From positions 32,758 to 96,757 of the forward strand of contig JAHBMJ010001095.1 in NCBI GenBank assembly GCA_018398765.1: a stretch of 64,000 nt of DNA, read 5' to 3'. The DNA comes from Chromera velia (lineage: Eukaryota; Sar; Chromeraceae). The notes beneath the pieces were generated by a model, which searched no databases, was not told the origin of the DNA, and saw only the letters and a program-made list of their open reading frames with translations. The position numbers and the translations under genes were made by a program. This document shows, piece by piece, positions 27,866 through 41,352 of the stretch; the first letter of the stretch is position 1; each line of letters opens with the position of its first letter.

Positions 27866-30809
27866 GTGTGTGTGCCTGCAGGTTCTTCTGCAGTGAAAGG
27901 TCCGGCTCTTCCTCTCCTTCGTCGCTTCCTGGAGGGCGTGGGGGGTGGTGGAGAGGGTGACAAGGACAAACGACCGATGCTGAAGAAGCTCAGTTTTGCT
28001 GGTGAGCTTCGTGTGTCTCTCTCTGTCTGTGAGGCCTGTGTGCAGCACTGTATTTTCTGCCTGCAATCAGATGGTGGAAGTCTGTGTGCTTTTGTTTGTG
28101 GCAAGAAAAAGAGAGGGTTTTTTGCAGGGGAGAAAAGCAGAAAGTAAGTTTGATTCAACGAAAGAATCGAGGAAGCTATGGGTTTCATTTCAAGTCTCTT
28201 CCTCGGACCCATCACGGCGTTGTCACCTCTCTGGAGGTCATGCAGATTCTTCAGTCGGTCCTTCGGAATCTGAGGTCATCTTTGCGGCCTGGCCATCTTC
28301 TCTTGAGAGCTTCATCCTCAAACGTCAGTCAGTGCATACCCTCTTGAGTTCGTTCTGATCAATGCCGAGGTCTGACGCTTCACCCCCTTTCCCTCTGCTA
28401 GCACGCTGATCAATTTGGGTGAGAGGGAAGCTGAAGAGAGACAAAAAAGAGAGGCTTTGGGAGTGAGGTGGCTCAGACAGCCATATGGAGACTGTCTGTA
28501 GTGCGCGTCCTGACCCAGTCCTTTTGCCATGCACTCGCTGTCGACTGCCTGAGATGCCGATGCAAGATAGAACCGTTACGTCGCGAAGGGAGAAAAAAGG
28601 AAGTGCAGCATTTTTTTATATCTTATGGTACAGGGTGAAAAAAAAATGGAGTGTCATCTGTGTCGCCTCACATTTTTTGCCCCTTGACCATGTCTTTTCG
28701 TGTGGTCTGACTGATGCAGACAACTTTGTGGGGACTTGGGGAATGAGGGCATTTGGAGAGGTGATCAAGCACGGCAAGGTCTCCTGCCTCCGTGTGTTAG
28801 ACCTCCAGAGGACGGGCTTGAACGATGAAGGGCTGAAGATCTTCTGCAAGGCCGTGGAGGGGAAGTCTTTGAAGGTGGAGACGCTGAATCTGTCGGGGAA
28901 TGGGTTGGGGGTGGGTGGGATGGAGAATCTGTGCTCCGCCCTGTGTGCCGGTTGTTTCTCGGATATTCGTCATTTGTTGTTGGGGGGGTGCAATCTGTCA
29001 GATGAGGCAGTTGAGCGTCTCGCTGATTGTATGGAAAGGGGGGGTTTGTTAAATTTAGAGATTCTCGACCTCGAACAGAACGATCCTTGTAGCGGTCGTT
29101 TTCTCGGCCCCCTCGGGAGTGCCCTTCGGAAAGACGCTGTTCCTCGTATGCGGACACTCAAATTGAAGATGACAAGGGTGGTCATTCAGGCGATCACAGA
29201 GGGAGTGGGGGTCTTTCTGAGATCTTTGAGTGCTGCCGAGTGCCCGTCCGATCTTCACGTACACATTCGTGATCTTGTTTTGCGTCGTCTGTATCTAGCC
29301 GAAGATGACTTTCGCGCACTTGCCGCTGGAAAGCACCGACCTCTTCGTACTCTCTCTCTGCATCTCGATAACGAGAACATAGGAACGTTTTTTGGACAGC
29401 TCATTGGAGCACCACGCTCACCCCCCTTTGAAAGTCTTGATTTGTTTTTGACATCTTTAATTCGTGAAACCGATATTGATTCCAGCAACGGACTTCGGTT
29501 GCTGAGTCAGGCAATTCAAATGGGGCGTTTGAACTCTGTCCGCATGTTGAGTGTCTGTGTTGTGGGACATACAGAGGAAGTGGGTGGGGCGGGGAAAGCA
29601 GCTCTCTTCACGTCCCTCGGTATTGTCAAGCTCCCGATCCTTACTGACTTGCAAATCTGGGCTGTGTTTACCGATTCAGAAGTCACTCTGCTCGCGCAAG
29701 CGATCAGATGTGGAAATCTGTCGGGGCTTCGTCATTTTGGTTTGACTGGAGAATCTCTGACAGGTTCCAGAATGCAGACCATGTTGCAGGCTGTTTTTGA
29801 CAGCGAGACAGGCATGCCCGTTCTCGAAAAGCTCGAATTGAGACATACGAGGGCGGGAGAGGTCGGGAGGTTCTTGGGGACGGCCCTTGTGTCTGGGAAG
29901 TTGGGGGGGAAACTGTCGGAGATCGACTTGTCAGATTCCTATCTGACAGGCGAGACCCTCAGAGGATTGTCTGAGGCCGTCAGAGACGGTGCTCTTGTGA
30001 ATGTCCTTTCTTTGAGCCTGGGTAGAAATGGGGGTGTGACTGGGGGTATGTGGGGGGAGTTCATGCGAACAATTGCAGAGAGCAGGGGGGGGTTGCCTAA
30101 GCTTGAAGTTTTGTCGCTGGACGGCGCAGCTGCCCAAGACGCAGGGGGGGCAATAATGCTAGCTCTCCTATCCGGAAAAGTCCCTTCTCTCCGCATCCTC
30201 GGTCCGCTCCTTCTGTCTGTTGATGCTCAGGGTTTGGGGGAAATGGGGGACGCTGTGAGGGCGGGGAGGTTGAACTTCCCGCCTCGCCTGTCAAATCTCG
30301 GATTTCGACTCCGAGACTCAACAAACCCAAACATCAACATTGACGCTGATCCGTTGATAACAGCGATAGCCGAGAGTGAGAATGGGCTGCCTTCCAGTGT
30401 GAGGTTGCTTGATCTGAGTGGGGGGCGAGTGGGGAACCGGGCATTGGCTTCCCTTGCTGCCTCTGGGGTGGGTGGGGCGGGGGGAAAGCTCTCGTACTTG
30501 CAGGAGCTGATACTTCGAAGTTGCGATATTGATGATGGCAGGCTGAGAGCGTGGGGGGAGGTGTTCTCTGCCCACGAATGCCCAAAATTGGCGTTGATCA
30601 ATTTGTCTTCCAACAGAATTAGCGTTGAGGGGGTTTCGGCCTTCCTTCGTTCTCTTTCCCCTCAGTCACTTCCAGAGCTCCGGTCAGTTCGTTTGGAGGG
30701 ACAGGAAGGAGTGGAGGGAGAGGAGCAGCAGAAGAAATTCAAGTCTTCCGTGGAAGCCCTGAGGAGTGCTGCCAAGCGAGAGGGGAAGGTGTGGATGTGG
30801 GATCGTTGA
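27434..30809 (+). CDS. leucine-rich repeat protein, ribonuclease-inhibitor type
   Basis: Exons 27434-27476, 27882-28001 and 28720-30809 join in phase to about 750 residues, ending at TGA 30807-30809. The short first exon encodes MLDQLPKSVEGLKI and joins GSSAVKGPALPLL in exon 2. Exon 3 carries many 27-30-residue repeats of the pattern L-x-x-L-x-L-x-x-(N/C)-x-L, for example LRVLDLQRTGLNDEG, VETLNLSGNGL and LEILDLEQND. Such repeats fold into a curved solenoid for protein binding; no partner domain (kinase, NACHT, F-box) is seen, so its role is unknown. Later repeats are irregular. The intron at 28002-28719 stays open in the exon 3 frame from 28485, so retention would give a longer alternative N-terminus. 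The ATG is the first in the exon, but an acceptor (CCCCAG) just upstream could make it internal. Confidence 0.7.
27822..27876 (+). repeat. (GT)n microsatellite at an intron 3' end
   Basis: A (GT) run immediately upstream of the acceptor at 27880-27881 of the leucine-rich repeat gene. Confidence 0.9.
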
Positions 30810-31286
30810 GGTGCAGTCGTCTTTGCTGAGCATTGAATTAGGGAAAGAGTTTCATGCCGATGGTTCCGACGATTCAGCGTCGGAGCCTCGGAGATAAATC
30901 CTTCTTCAGACGGTTGTGGGACCAGGAACGGCGCTTAAAATTATCTTGATATATTTTAGATATAGCCGGGAGGCTGCAGCACTTAATCAACTCGCGATCC
31001 GAATAAACCTCCCGCTAAAAGAGTCAATATGATAGGAACCTACATTATGGTTACATAAGAACAATTTCATTTAGTAATTGGGTGAATGACGCTATGCATG
31101 CACGTACACATGGTATGTTTGATAATGTTAGAATTATAACCTCTTATTTTAAGTCTTGGAGTTTAAACTCCGAGTTTTCTAAATGAGCTTGTAAATGAGC
31201 TAGAGCTAGCTACTCCCTTTAGTTGGCTAGATTAAGAGCTAGATTAAGAGTTTCATTTTAAAATTTATAATACTGCTTATTTAACA

Positions 31287-31324
<38 letters not shown>

Positions 31325-32284
31325 ACCGAATGTAATTAATTGAATTGAATTAGAGTGGTTGAAACCAGTAAGTCAATAAATCTTTCAAAGTTTGTAAAGC
31401 ATCATGATGGGTTATAGCTAAGGCTATAGGTAGCTATAGGGCTTGGAAAAGGTGCACCTCAGAAAAGGTGCAAACCAAGAAGCTGCACCAGATGCACCTG
31501 TTTTGCACCAGATGCACCTGATGCATCTGTTTTGCACCTGATTGAATGGAATTTGGTGAAAACTGTCAGCGTTATGGCCATTTAACGCGCCGTGGCCCCG
31601 CCCCCACGGCTCCCCACGGCTCCCCACGGCCCATGCATGCAAGCGTGTTGCCGGGCCGCGGTGCGCACGGAACAAGGCCTATTAGCCGATTTTAAAATAA
31701 AAATCGGCTAAATACAGGGCCGGTCATTGAATGTGCAAGTATGCATGTGCGCTCTCAGATTCTAAAGCTGCTTTCTGCATCAAATCAAATCTATATATGT
31801 TGACTTCTTCTCTTTGCAGCATGAGAACTGTTTTATTGGCTACTCTATATAACACAAACGACTGTGCATGCATAGCAACGAGAAGCATAAAAAAGCAAAA
31901 GGATCAGAACAACAGGTTAAACTTTAAGTTAAGAAGCTGAGTCAGTAGACTGAGTTTGTTTGCATGCACAATGCTAAACGGTTTGCCGAGAGGAAAACAG
32001 CTTCGCCCACTTTTAGTAGCAATCTAAAGATGAATGCCAATGCACTAGGCCAATGCAGTGCTGTACGGAGATTCTTTTTAACATGAAGAAGAGAAGCAGA
32101 AATGGCACACATATGTATGGGAACATGCAGACACGAAGGTACGTTGACTCTCTCCCTCTCAGTTGCAGGTAAGGACTTTTGAAACCTGGTGTCGTATACT
32201 CTTTTCAATTGGTGAGCTCGATCTATCTTAGTTAGTGAGAGTGGAATTGGCTTGATCATTCAGTTTGGTGCTTTGCATTAGAGA
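30810..32284. other. AT-rich intergenic stretch
   Basis: Contains a (GATT)n run at 31288-31322, a stretch of GCACCAGATGCACC-type repeats at 31450-31545 beginning after AGGTAGCTATAGG, and a GC-rich island at 31585-31665 with GCCGTGGCCCC, three CCCCACGGC copies and TGCATGCA. No gene was recognised. Confidence 0.5.
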
Positions 32285-32327
32285 GTGGAACCATTCCGAC
32301 GGTCGATTCGCCACTTCCGTCTGCTGA

Positions 32328-32890
32328 TGGCTTCATATCAAGTTTGCATGCTTATATACAGATCCGTATCTATACTATCTGACTTTCTGTCATGCCACAG
32401 CTTGTTGTTGCGTTTGGTACTTCCAGAGGGTTTGAAGTCTATCTGTGGAGTGAAGTGCAGCTTTCCTAGAGGCGTTTATACCTTTGTTCGCGTGCTATTA
32501 GTTATATCGGTCCTGCGTACCGGTCACTGCGATGAATCATTTTTTACTGCTTGGGCTGGAGAGGGCCTGCAGAGCTATAAGCTTCCCGAGCGGAACGATT
32601 TGATTCGTTTCCACATGGGTGGCGATTATCCCTGGGTCAGAATGATGGGACGTGCTCTAGTGGACAGCTTTTTTTCCTAGCTATCAGGGTGGGCAGTACA
32701 TTAGGTTGGTGTGGAGGGAGTTGGAGAGTCTGGGGATTGACAAAGAAACAGGACAACCCCCTGTTAACAAAAAAGAAACCAGCAAAGCGAAAGCCGGCGA
32801 AAGCCACCGCAAAACAAAAAGACAAAGCTAAAGTCTCCCTTCCATCTGCCCGCATCAGACCCGAGGAATTTCCGGGAAGAAAGATGACAT
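32328..32890 (+). pseudogene. broken or mis-sequenced reading frame, unknown protein
   Basis: A plus-strand frame encodes protein-like sequence (GEGLQSYKLPERNDLIRFH, then GGDYPWVRMMGRALVDSFF) and stops at TAG 32678-32680, just after a run of eight T. In the next frame the protein-like character continues at once (GGQYIRLVWRELESLGIDKE), ending Lys-rich near 32830. One base too many in the T run would explain the break, so this is either a recent pseudogene, a sequencing error or a gene with an intron at this point. The family is not recognised. The true start is unclear; an ATG lies at 32328. Confidence 0.4.
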
Positions 32891-32895
32891 ACTGA

Positions 32896-34957
32896 AGTTG
32901 GTTTTCAAGTGGGACTTCGAGTGAGAGAAAGTCCATGAGAGGTTTGCTCTCCCCTCTTCTTTTTCTCCTTTTTCTTCCTTTTCTTCCTGTTCTTCGTCCT
33001 CTGTTGTCGGTTCGGGGTGGGGTAGGGGGGTGAATGAAGAGGATAGCCAGGTTATGATGGGGTTGGGCTCTGACCCTTTGAGATCAGACCCTCGCTTGCA
33101 TGTACATACCCTTGCTTAGAGAAGAAATGCAAATCAAGATCAAAAATTTCTTTTATTTCATTCTTTCTTCTTTTTCTTTCTCATGAAACCACACCATTTG
33201 TCGTTGCTTTCTTTATGAGTTTGCTCCAAAGGGGTATACATGCAGTTTGAAGGTTTTATGGACCATAGGGACAGAACTGGACTACGGTGCAGCACGCAAA
33301 CGGCGCCAAACATATTCAAATACTGTAAATCCATGCAGAAAAAACTGTGTTACATTGGGCAGGTCAAAAACGTTACTTAAACTGGCCCATAAAGAGATGA
33401 AGTCATGAGACAATTGGAGACATGTTCTTTAATTGGAGTAAAAAACTTTTTTTTACCTGTCGTCGCCTTTTTACTCAGATTTTAGGCTGTTTTACATAAT
33501 AAAAGTTTGTGTAGCTAATCTATATTATAAAAAGCTCTTAAGCTTTGAATGAGGTACCTTTTGGCCGCTAGAAACACTAGAAATCAGCCCTAGAAACCTA
33601 GTTTTTATAAGGTAAACGGTGCACCTTATTTTGCACCTGTTTTGCACCTGATTTAAGGTGTAAACTTATTTTTGCACCAGCACCAGCACCTTATACACCT
33701 TTTCTCAGCCTTAGGTAGCTATAGGTGTTAAATTGCACTGTTAATATTGTTTTATATCGATTTTTATACTATTTTATTACCTACCATGCAGTTCACTGCA
33801 GAGACAGACAATTTAATAGAGAATTACACTAAGAATTATAAGTTACAACGTTAGACTCACGGTCGAAGTTTGTTGTCTTCCTCTTATTTTTATGTGTTTG
33901 TCTTTCTGAGTCTTCAGGCTACCTTAAACTACTAGGCACCGTTACTTCGTATGGACAACCACATATAGACTAATATAGACCGATCCCCATTAATAAGCAG
34001 AGTTTATTTACAACTTGATCTGTTAGATCTAGTCTAATCTAATCAGATCGGACTGACCGTAATGGTGGTGCTGTTGGCTCTAGTGTTGGCTATTGCATGT
34101 TAGCTTATGTTAGCTTAGAACTTAGTAGAACTTAGTTACAGTCTCGCTAAGGAGTACTAGTTACAGTCTCACTAAGGAGTACTAAGGCGATTCGCGATTT
34201 GCGAACCAAAATTCTCAGATAATTATGGATCATCGATTGAGTTAGAATTAGTTAGAATCGTTAGATCGTTAGATTCAGGGGTCTGCTTGCAAGTTTGTCA
34301 GCCTAACATCATTGGCTTTCAGGCCATACGTCCTTTCTCTTGCAAGCGTTTGAGGACCCTGCGAACTGGGTTTAGCGCGGCTATCGTGGCCTCGAGCCGG
34401 CCTGCAGAGTCCTGCACAAATCTGTGCGGATGCATGCATGCGTGCATCTGACGCAAGCAAGCTTGCGAACGGCCCCGGAAAGTAAGAAAAATGAGAACTT
34501 CATGATTGACGCACGCCGGCCAGCCGACCGGGCGGTCGCGCCGACCCCCCCCCCGCGGGAAAAGCCGCAGAACCCCCCCTCCCCCAGGAAAAAAGGCCGG
34601 GCGGCCTGTCGCTTTCCGGGGCCACTGACGCACGCATGCATGGCGACGCGGGTTCATGCACGCTTTTCTGGACCATTTGGGATCTTTCCGGGGCCTTTTT
34701 TGGCGAAAGACTGCAATGCGCTGCATGGGGTATTTTTGTTTTGTAAGTGCCCCCCGCTTCGCTTTCCGGGGCCATGTTGTCAGAAATTCTGGAACAGATC
34801 GATGATATAATATAGATCGATGTTATAATGATGTTATATCGATGTTAAATTGGATACGTCAACTTTGTCAAGAGCTATATATAGACGCTACGAACACCGA
34901 TGCTGGCACGCAAGGACGAGGAGGAGCTCATAATAGAGAGGAAGACTATTGTGAGCA
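32896..34957. other. AT-rich intergenic stretch with GC-rich island at its right end
   Basis: 33000-34270 is AT-rich with no coding signal; 33600-33725 holds TTTTGCACCTG repeats resembling those at 31450-31545. From 34320 to 34790 the sequence becomes GC-rich, with TGCATGCA at 34431-34438, GCATGCATGGCGACGCGGG near 34634 and a run of nine C. This island lies directly upstream of the RdRP-like gene and is its likely promoter region. Confidence 0.45.
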
Positions 34958-37900
34958 ATGGTCGAAGAAGAAGATGCAGCTGTCCAGCTGCACACGCTGG
35001 AATTTGACCCTGCAAAGGGCTGCGTGAGTCGGAAGACGACTGCCGTCTCCGCCCCCCTCCTCACTCCTTCGGTGCTTGAAGAGGAGATTCGAAAGCGCTT
35101 TAAAAGAGAAGATTATTTGGGACTCACCTTCCCCCTCGAATTTGGAGAGCTCAGCCACCACGACCTGAAGGATGATCAGCTGCGAGATCTGTTGAGGATC
35201 TCCACCCACGGGGGGCTTCCGGAGGAAAGAGAAGACGAAAGTGGCAACAGGGTCCGCATTCTTTGGTATTTGTGTCCTGGAAATGATTCACGCTTCAAAA
35301 ATCAAAAGAGCGGTGTTCTGGGAGTGAGAGAGGAGGATGTTGCGCCAGCCAAAGTTCCCATCCGTCGGTGTATCAACCGTGTCGTCTCCGAGATAGCACC
35401 CTTTCACACCGAGACCAATAAAGGAAAGCGGATGGCTCGAATAAGCCTTGTGACAAGGTGAGCCATCATAAATTGCTCATGCTCCACCCCTCTGTGCTTG
35501 GAATGCACAGCTTCCGTACATATGCACGCGCGCAATAGGCCGCTGAATTATGCCAAAATGTGTGCGGGAGTGAGAGGTCCTGTGGTATGCCTATTTGGCC
35601 ATGGCTGCGTGTCTCCATCTCCGTCTGTCTGTCTCACTTTGTCGGAGTTCCGATTTTCTCTCTTTTGTTGCCCACCCTGTCGATGGACCCGTCGATGCCC
35701 GACAGGATCTCGCCCCCCCCATGTCGATGTATACCGGCCCTGTATGTCCCATGGACTTTCTCCCTTGCTTTCTCGTGCAGCCGGGGCTTTCGCTGCGACT
35801 TCTTCGACAAAGACAGGAACTCGACCCGGCGTTTCCTCCGCGTCCTCATTGTTGGTGACGTTTGGTGGAAAGACAGATTCAACATGACAGACGGGGAAGC
35901 AGTCGTCGCGCCCTGGCTACACGCTGCGGTGGTGAGAGAGTTCAAAGAGCGGAAGCGGAGGTGGTTTGCTGGGCAGAACAAGGGACCGGGAACGACAGAA
36001 GAGGGGGAGGACAATGTAGACGGAGACGGAAACGGAAATGAAAAAAGTGAACCTTGTACTACACAGGTGTGTGTCTGCATTCTAGAAGGGGGGGTCGAGC
36101 GTTTGTGGCTATGTCTGTGATTGTGCCCATGTCTGTCTCTCTGTGCGTGCGTGCGTGCGGTGCGTGCATTTGTGCCTGTGTGTATGTGTGTGCGACAGAT
36201 GGAGGGTGAGAAAGAGAGAGAAACCTTTTTAAAAAGAGAGAGAGAAACCTCTCAATTCACACATGTGTCTGTGCAGTTTCGCCTCTTTGGCCCAGATTAT
36301 CTTTTCCCCCTGTCGAAGGGTGTCTGGATTTGTTGGCTGGCGGAGTGGCTCCCCACAGTGCATTGGCCGTCCGGAGAGGTGGCGAAACCCGATGTTATCC
36401 TTCTTGGAGAGACGATCAAGGTGCCATCGGTCAGTCAGTCAGCGCTTTGGGGTGTCGATCTGCGGTCTCTGTTCGTCTTGGGCCACTCAATCACTCTTCA
36501 CATAGCATGCGGCAAGCAAAATAGACATAAAGACGGACACAAACAGGCAGGAGGGCAGAGAGGCATGCAAGTGGAGAGGAAGGCCGACAGACACAGACGG
36601 GGCCTCGCTGGGATGGGTGCGCAGATCACTCGCTGCAGCATTCATTTGATTAATGTCACAAGAAGATAAGAGGAGTCAGTGCAGAGGTTGTCTCGCACTG
36701 ACGGGCACCCAATCCTTTTGTTTTTCTCCCCTTCCCCTTCGACGGAAAGAACCGTGCATCTTCATTGGGGAACTGCCGAGAGAGCCCCTGCATGTATTTT
36801 CGCTTCTTAGCGGTTTTGTGCAGCTCAAAATTCTTCCCCACTTTGACGCCTGCAAGAATTCCGTCATCCCTCCCAGGCAGCCCATCCGCTTCACCCTCAA
36901 CGGAACCCCCCCCGCCAACGGCATCGACGCCCCCTCCCTCCCACCCCCCGTTTTTAACGTCCTCTACCAGTACGAAGGTCCCCTGAGTGTCGTCGCCCTC
37001 TCCCACGAGAAACGCCCCCGAGGAAGGGGCAGCCTTGCTCCCCAGGTCATGAACTCTGCGTGGGGATTTCCGAAAGAGACCTTCGTGGAGATTGCAAAGG
37101 TCTGTCGGCATCCTAACAGATGGGGTTGAGGCACGGGGGCATGAAAGAAGGAACAAACGAAGAAAGCACGCGAGAAGTCAGGAAGGAAGGAAGGAAGGAA
37201 AGTCCGTGTTGGGAGGAAGGATGGCTACTGCGTTTTGAGGATTCTAACGGCTGTTTTCAGCATCCCAACGGAAGGGTTTTTCGACCGTGCACAACTGTCA
37301 ACTCAAGTGATCATTGTACCCTAACAACATGCTTTTTTTTTTCTCCGTTTTGCTTTGCTTCCTTACGGTTTTTGGCAACACGTTTCGCCTCGGCTCTTCG
37401 ATGCTGTGTATATACCTAAGTCTTCGTGTCTCTCATACCACGTACGGCCGCTGAACGTGAGTGCAGAAAGCTGCAGAGAAGGCCAGCAGCCTTGAAGACG
37501 TCCGCTTCTCTCTGGGCATGAAAGCACTGCGGAAAAATGTCCGTCCCTTCCCTCAGTTCGTCACTCAGTCAGTGACTTCAGTTTAGTTCCTCACTCAATT
37601 ACGTCATCGGAAGTTTCGAGTTGCAAGTCACGCGTGACAATGGAAAAAGTTGGGTGTTTTCTCTCCCTTTCACAACTTTCGTTCCCTTGCATCGGCTTCC
37701 TCGGCTTATCTTATCCCGCTGCATTTTCCGATGATCGGTTGCTTTTCCCTTCTCTTCTCTCTCCTGCTCTCCACCTGAGTGACGTCTGTTCCAAAATTGG
37801 CTGGTGCTCTCCTCTGAGCAGAAAGGATCAGCATCGCCGAGGATGCTCTGACCATACAAACACGACATACGGGAAAGTTAGGTGAAGTGAATCGAACTTC

Positions 37901-40900
37901 CATGTCCCACTCATTCTTCACCTCCAAACTCATGCATGCAGATGGGGAATAACAGCCCTTGGGAAGACGGAGAAGACGAAGATGAAGATGACGAGTTGGA
38001 TGACCTGAGGGAGATAGAGGATGCACGGGGGTGCACCGATAGAGGGCGGTTGATGATGCAGGCGGCCGCGGGGGGCGCATCGTCATCTGCCGGACCCTCG
38101 GCCTCTCCTGCAACCACCAACAGTGTGCTTCAAGCGGTCCCGTCCAACGACGACATTGTTGGTCTCGCCTTTCTCGGAGGCTTCTTCGAGAACAATTCCT
38201 ACGACCCCTGGCTGCTTGAGAAGAACTCTGAGGCTCGTGAGAAGAAGATGAGGTTCGACACCAAGAGGCTTCCCGTTCCCGAGGGAGGCAGGTGTATGTC
38301 TCTGAGGCTCCTTGCTGATCTGACAGGAAAACTCATGCCTGGCCAGGCCTTCGCAGCAGTGGAATGCGATGGAGACCCCCAGGGGAGGGGAGATGGGCTT
38401 TGGGTCCCGGAGGGGAACAAGACGGTGTTCAGGTCTGTGCGTGCGTGTGTAGGTCCATTTTTGTGCGTGGGAAGGAAGGTGTGTAGCGTTCAGATCCGAG
38501 AATGGCATGCTGGGATATGCTGCGTGCCCAGAGTAACAGCTAGCCCCTGACGTGTGGATAAGAAGACAAGAAAGGCAGAGACAGAAATGTGAACCAGCTT
38601 TCACTTTCTCGGATTCCCTGCCTCTTCTCTGTCTATGTGTGTGTGTGTGTGTGTTGGCGTCTGTATGCGTGTGTTTGTCTCTCTCTCTCTCTCTCTCTGT
38701 GCATGTGTGTGTGTGTGTGTGTGTTTGTGTGTGAGTAAGTGAGAGAGAGTGCGTGTTCTGTCTTTCTTCTTCAGGTATCCCATTTGTGGTCCTCTTGAGA
38801 TTGCCTACAACGTCGAATTTGTGGGAAGGGGGTCTCCTGTGTTCCACCTCATGATCGCGTTGGGACTGAAGAACGTTTGCATTTTGAGCGTTCAGGGCCC
38901 CCCCGAGGGCTCTTCCATCCCCGTCCATGTTCGAATGGGGAATGCGGACTTTGATGGAGACAAGGTCTGTGTTCTCGATCACCCCCTGTTCGAGACCCCA
39001 GACCTCGAATTTGTCCAGCAGCTTGCTGAAAGAGAAGAGCAAGAGGACAGGCGGGAGACGCAGCCAGCCCCTGCCCCTGCCGCTGCCGCTGCCGCAGCGG
39101 CTTCTGCTGGGTCAGTGACCACCATCCGACCCCAGGCCCCCCTCAGTCCGATTGGAGAGGACGGAGACATGTCAGACACAGACGGGCCACTCGAAGAAAT
39201 CCATCCCCCCCCCACAAGGAAACCCATCTTCCTGCCCCCCGAGTCTTCGTCTTCTGCCTCTCGAATGCCTCTGAAGAGGACTGAAGAAGCTAGAGAGACA
39301 GAGCAGGAGCGTCCGTGCAAGAGACCCTCTTTTGAGGGCGGTTCTGCACCCGAAGAGGGAGAGAGGAGAGGACTCAGACAGACAGAAGCAAGGGGGGCAG
39401 GATCACCGGCGTACCCCCGCCCACCCCCCTCCACTTTCACCCCGGACAGAATCAGGCCGCCAGCGCCGTCTCTGCAGGGGACCCCCGAAGGTCTTTTGAG
39501 GACTTTGCCGTGCAGCAGCAGCGCCGTGCTGACTGGTGGTGGAATGCAGGTGATTCCTTCTTTCTTGAATCAGAATGCAGATGGGGCTCTGCTTCGAGGG
39601 CCCTTCTCTCCCTCTTCTGCTGTTATCCCGGGGGGGGGGCAACGTGCCAGCTCTGTGCGTCCTGCAGTTCCCCCTGAGCGCCAAAGCTCTGGCACAGGGA
39701 GGCTGTCTCACCCTCCTCTAGAGGGTGGTGAGGGAGTGGGAAGAGTGTCTGTTGGGAGTGTCTCTTGCATGGAGGGCGTGGTTAAAAGGTTTGTGACGGA
39801 CACTGCGGAGATCGTTTGGATGCAGCGGGAGAAGAAGGTCCTCTCGATTGGTGAGGTCTCGAATGAGCTTGAGAAGATTATCAGTTTTGGTCCAGAGAGA
39901 ATTCTCAGAAACAAAGTCCTGTACGATTGCCTGAAGGGTCTCTTGCGGCTCGTCCCACGTGCAACCGACTGGATGAAGCACGAAGAGAAGGGACCTCCAT
40001 GCAGGACAGAGCTCGAGAAATTCAGTCGGATGATCGATCAGAAACTTGCAGAGAAGATTGTAAGTGATGATGAAGACGCAGACGACTCAAATGTCACGCC
40101 CACGATGATGCTCACTGTGCCTTTCTGGAAGTGGGCACATCAGGAAAAGGAGTGGGGGGAGACTTCGAACGACGGTCTGAGTGGCGCAACGAAGAGGCGC
40201 CCTGTGGTGAACGACTGCGTTCTCGGTCAGTGGGAAAAGAATGCTCGCTTGCATTCTGCAAATCTTCCATGTCCGTCTGATGTTTGTTTCGTTTTTCTGC
40301 GTCTTTCTGATTTTGTTCTCCGATCCAACTTCACTCGTACAGCCGGAGGGAGCAGTGCAGATATATGCAGGCAGGCAGATAAGCAGTCGATTTGTTACAC
40401 ACATGGGTACAGCAACCGTTGTCACGGCGTTGTGAAGTCTCCGTCGATATTAAAGTGTGCTTGATCTACTTGCAGAAATGGATGCAAATAATTCTCATTG
40501 GTCTATGGTGTTCAGCTCTTATGCAATCAGTTCGAAACATCCTGAAAGCTGTTTTCTTTTTTCTCCTTTTTTTTGCAGAAATGATCCGACAGGTGTTCTT
40601 GGAGAGGCTCCAAAAGTGCAAGGAAGAGAAAGACGAGTTGATGAAATCGGCCCAAATCGATGAGGTTCGTAAGTGATAATGCAAGTTGGCCAAGGGGGTG
40701 AATCTGAATAAGTGGTTGATCGCATTTTCCATCTCATGCTCCCTCCTCAATGCTTGCATCAGGGTGCACGGAACTATACTTTTCTGTTTGAAAGAGAAAG
40801 GGCGAAGACCTGGGTCGCAAACTGTTCGTTGCAATCTCACCCACCCTCGCTCTCTTATAAGCTTCTGCAAGTTCTTCCACTTTTTACACTCTCTGATCCA

Positions 40901-41311
40901 CTGCCTTGCTCTTCCCGTGCCATAGTTCCCTTCTCTCTTTCTCTGTCTCTCTGTCTGTCTGTCTGTCTGTCTGTCTGACACTGTCTGGGTTGGCTTTTGG
41001 ATTGCTTTGCTTGCAGCTAATCGATAACTACGTCGCGAAGCTGCTGATTGAGTGGAATCAGACGTGCATCAAGGGAGAGATCGGCGATCTGTGGGACAAA
41101 TGGAAGAAAAGGTGAACCCCGGCGCGCATGCCTACCTTCCCCAGCCTTGCCCCTTCCCCTCGTCTCTCTTTTTCCCTCACAAAAACCCATTAATGTTACC
41201 TTGCTTACTTTCTCTTTTCGCTTCTTCCCTCGCCTCTTTTCTCCCTTTCCTTTCGCCTTAAAATTCCATTCCTAAGGGGGTCCCCTTCTTTCTCTTCGTC
41301 CCCCTCTCCGA

Positions 41312-41352
<41 letters not shown>

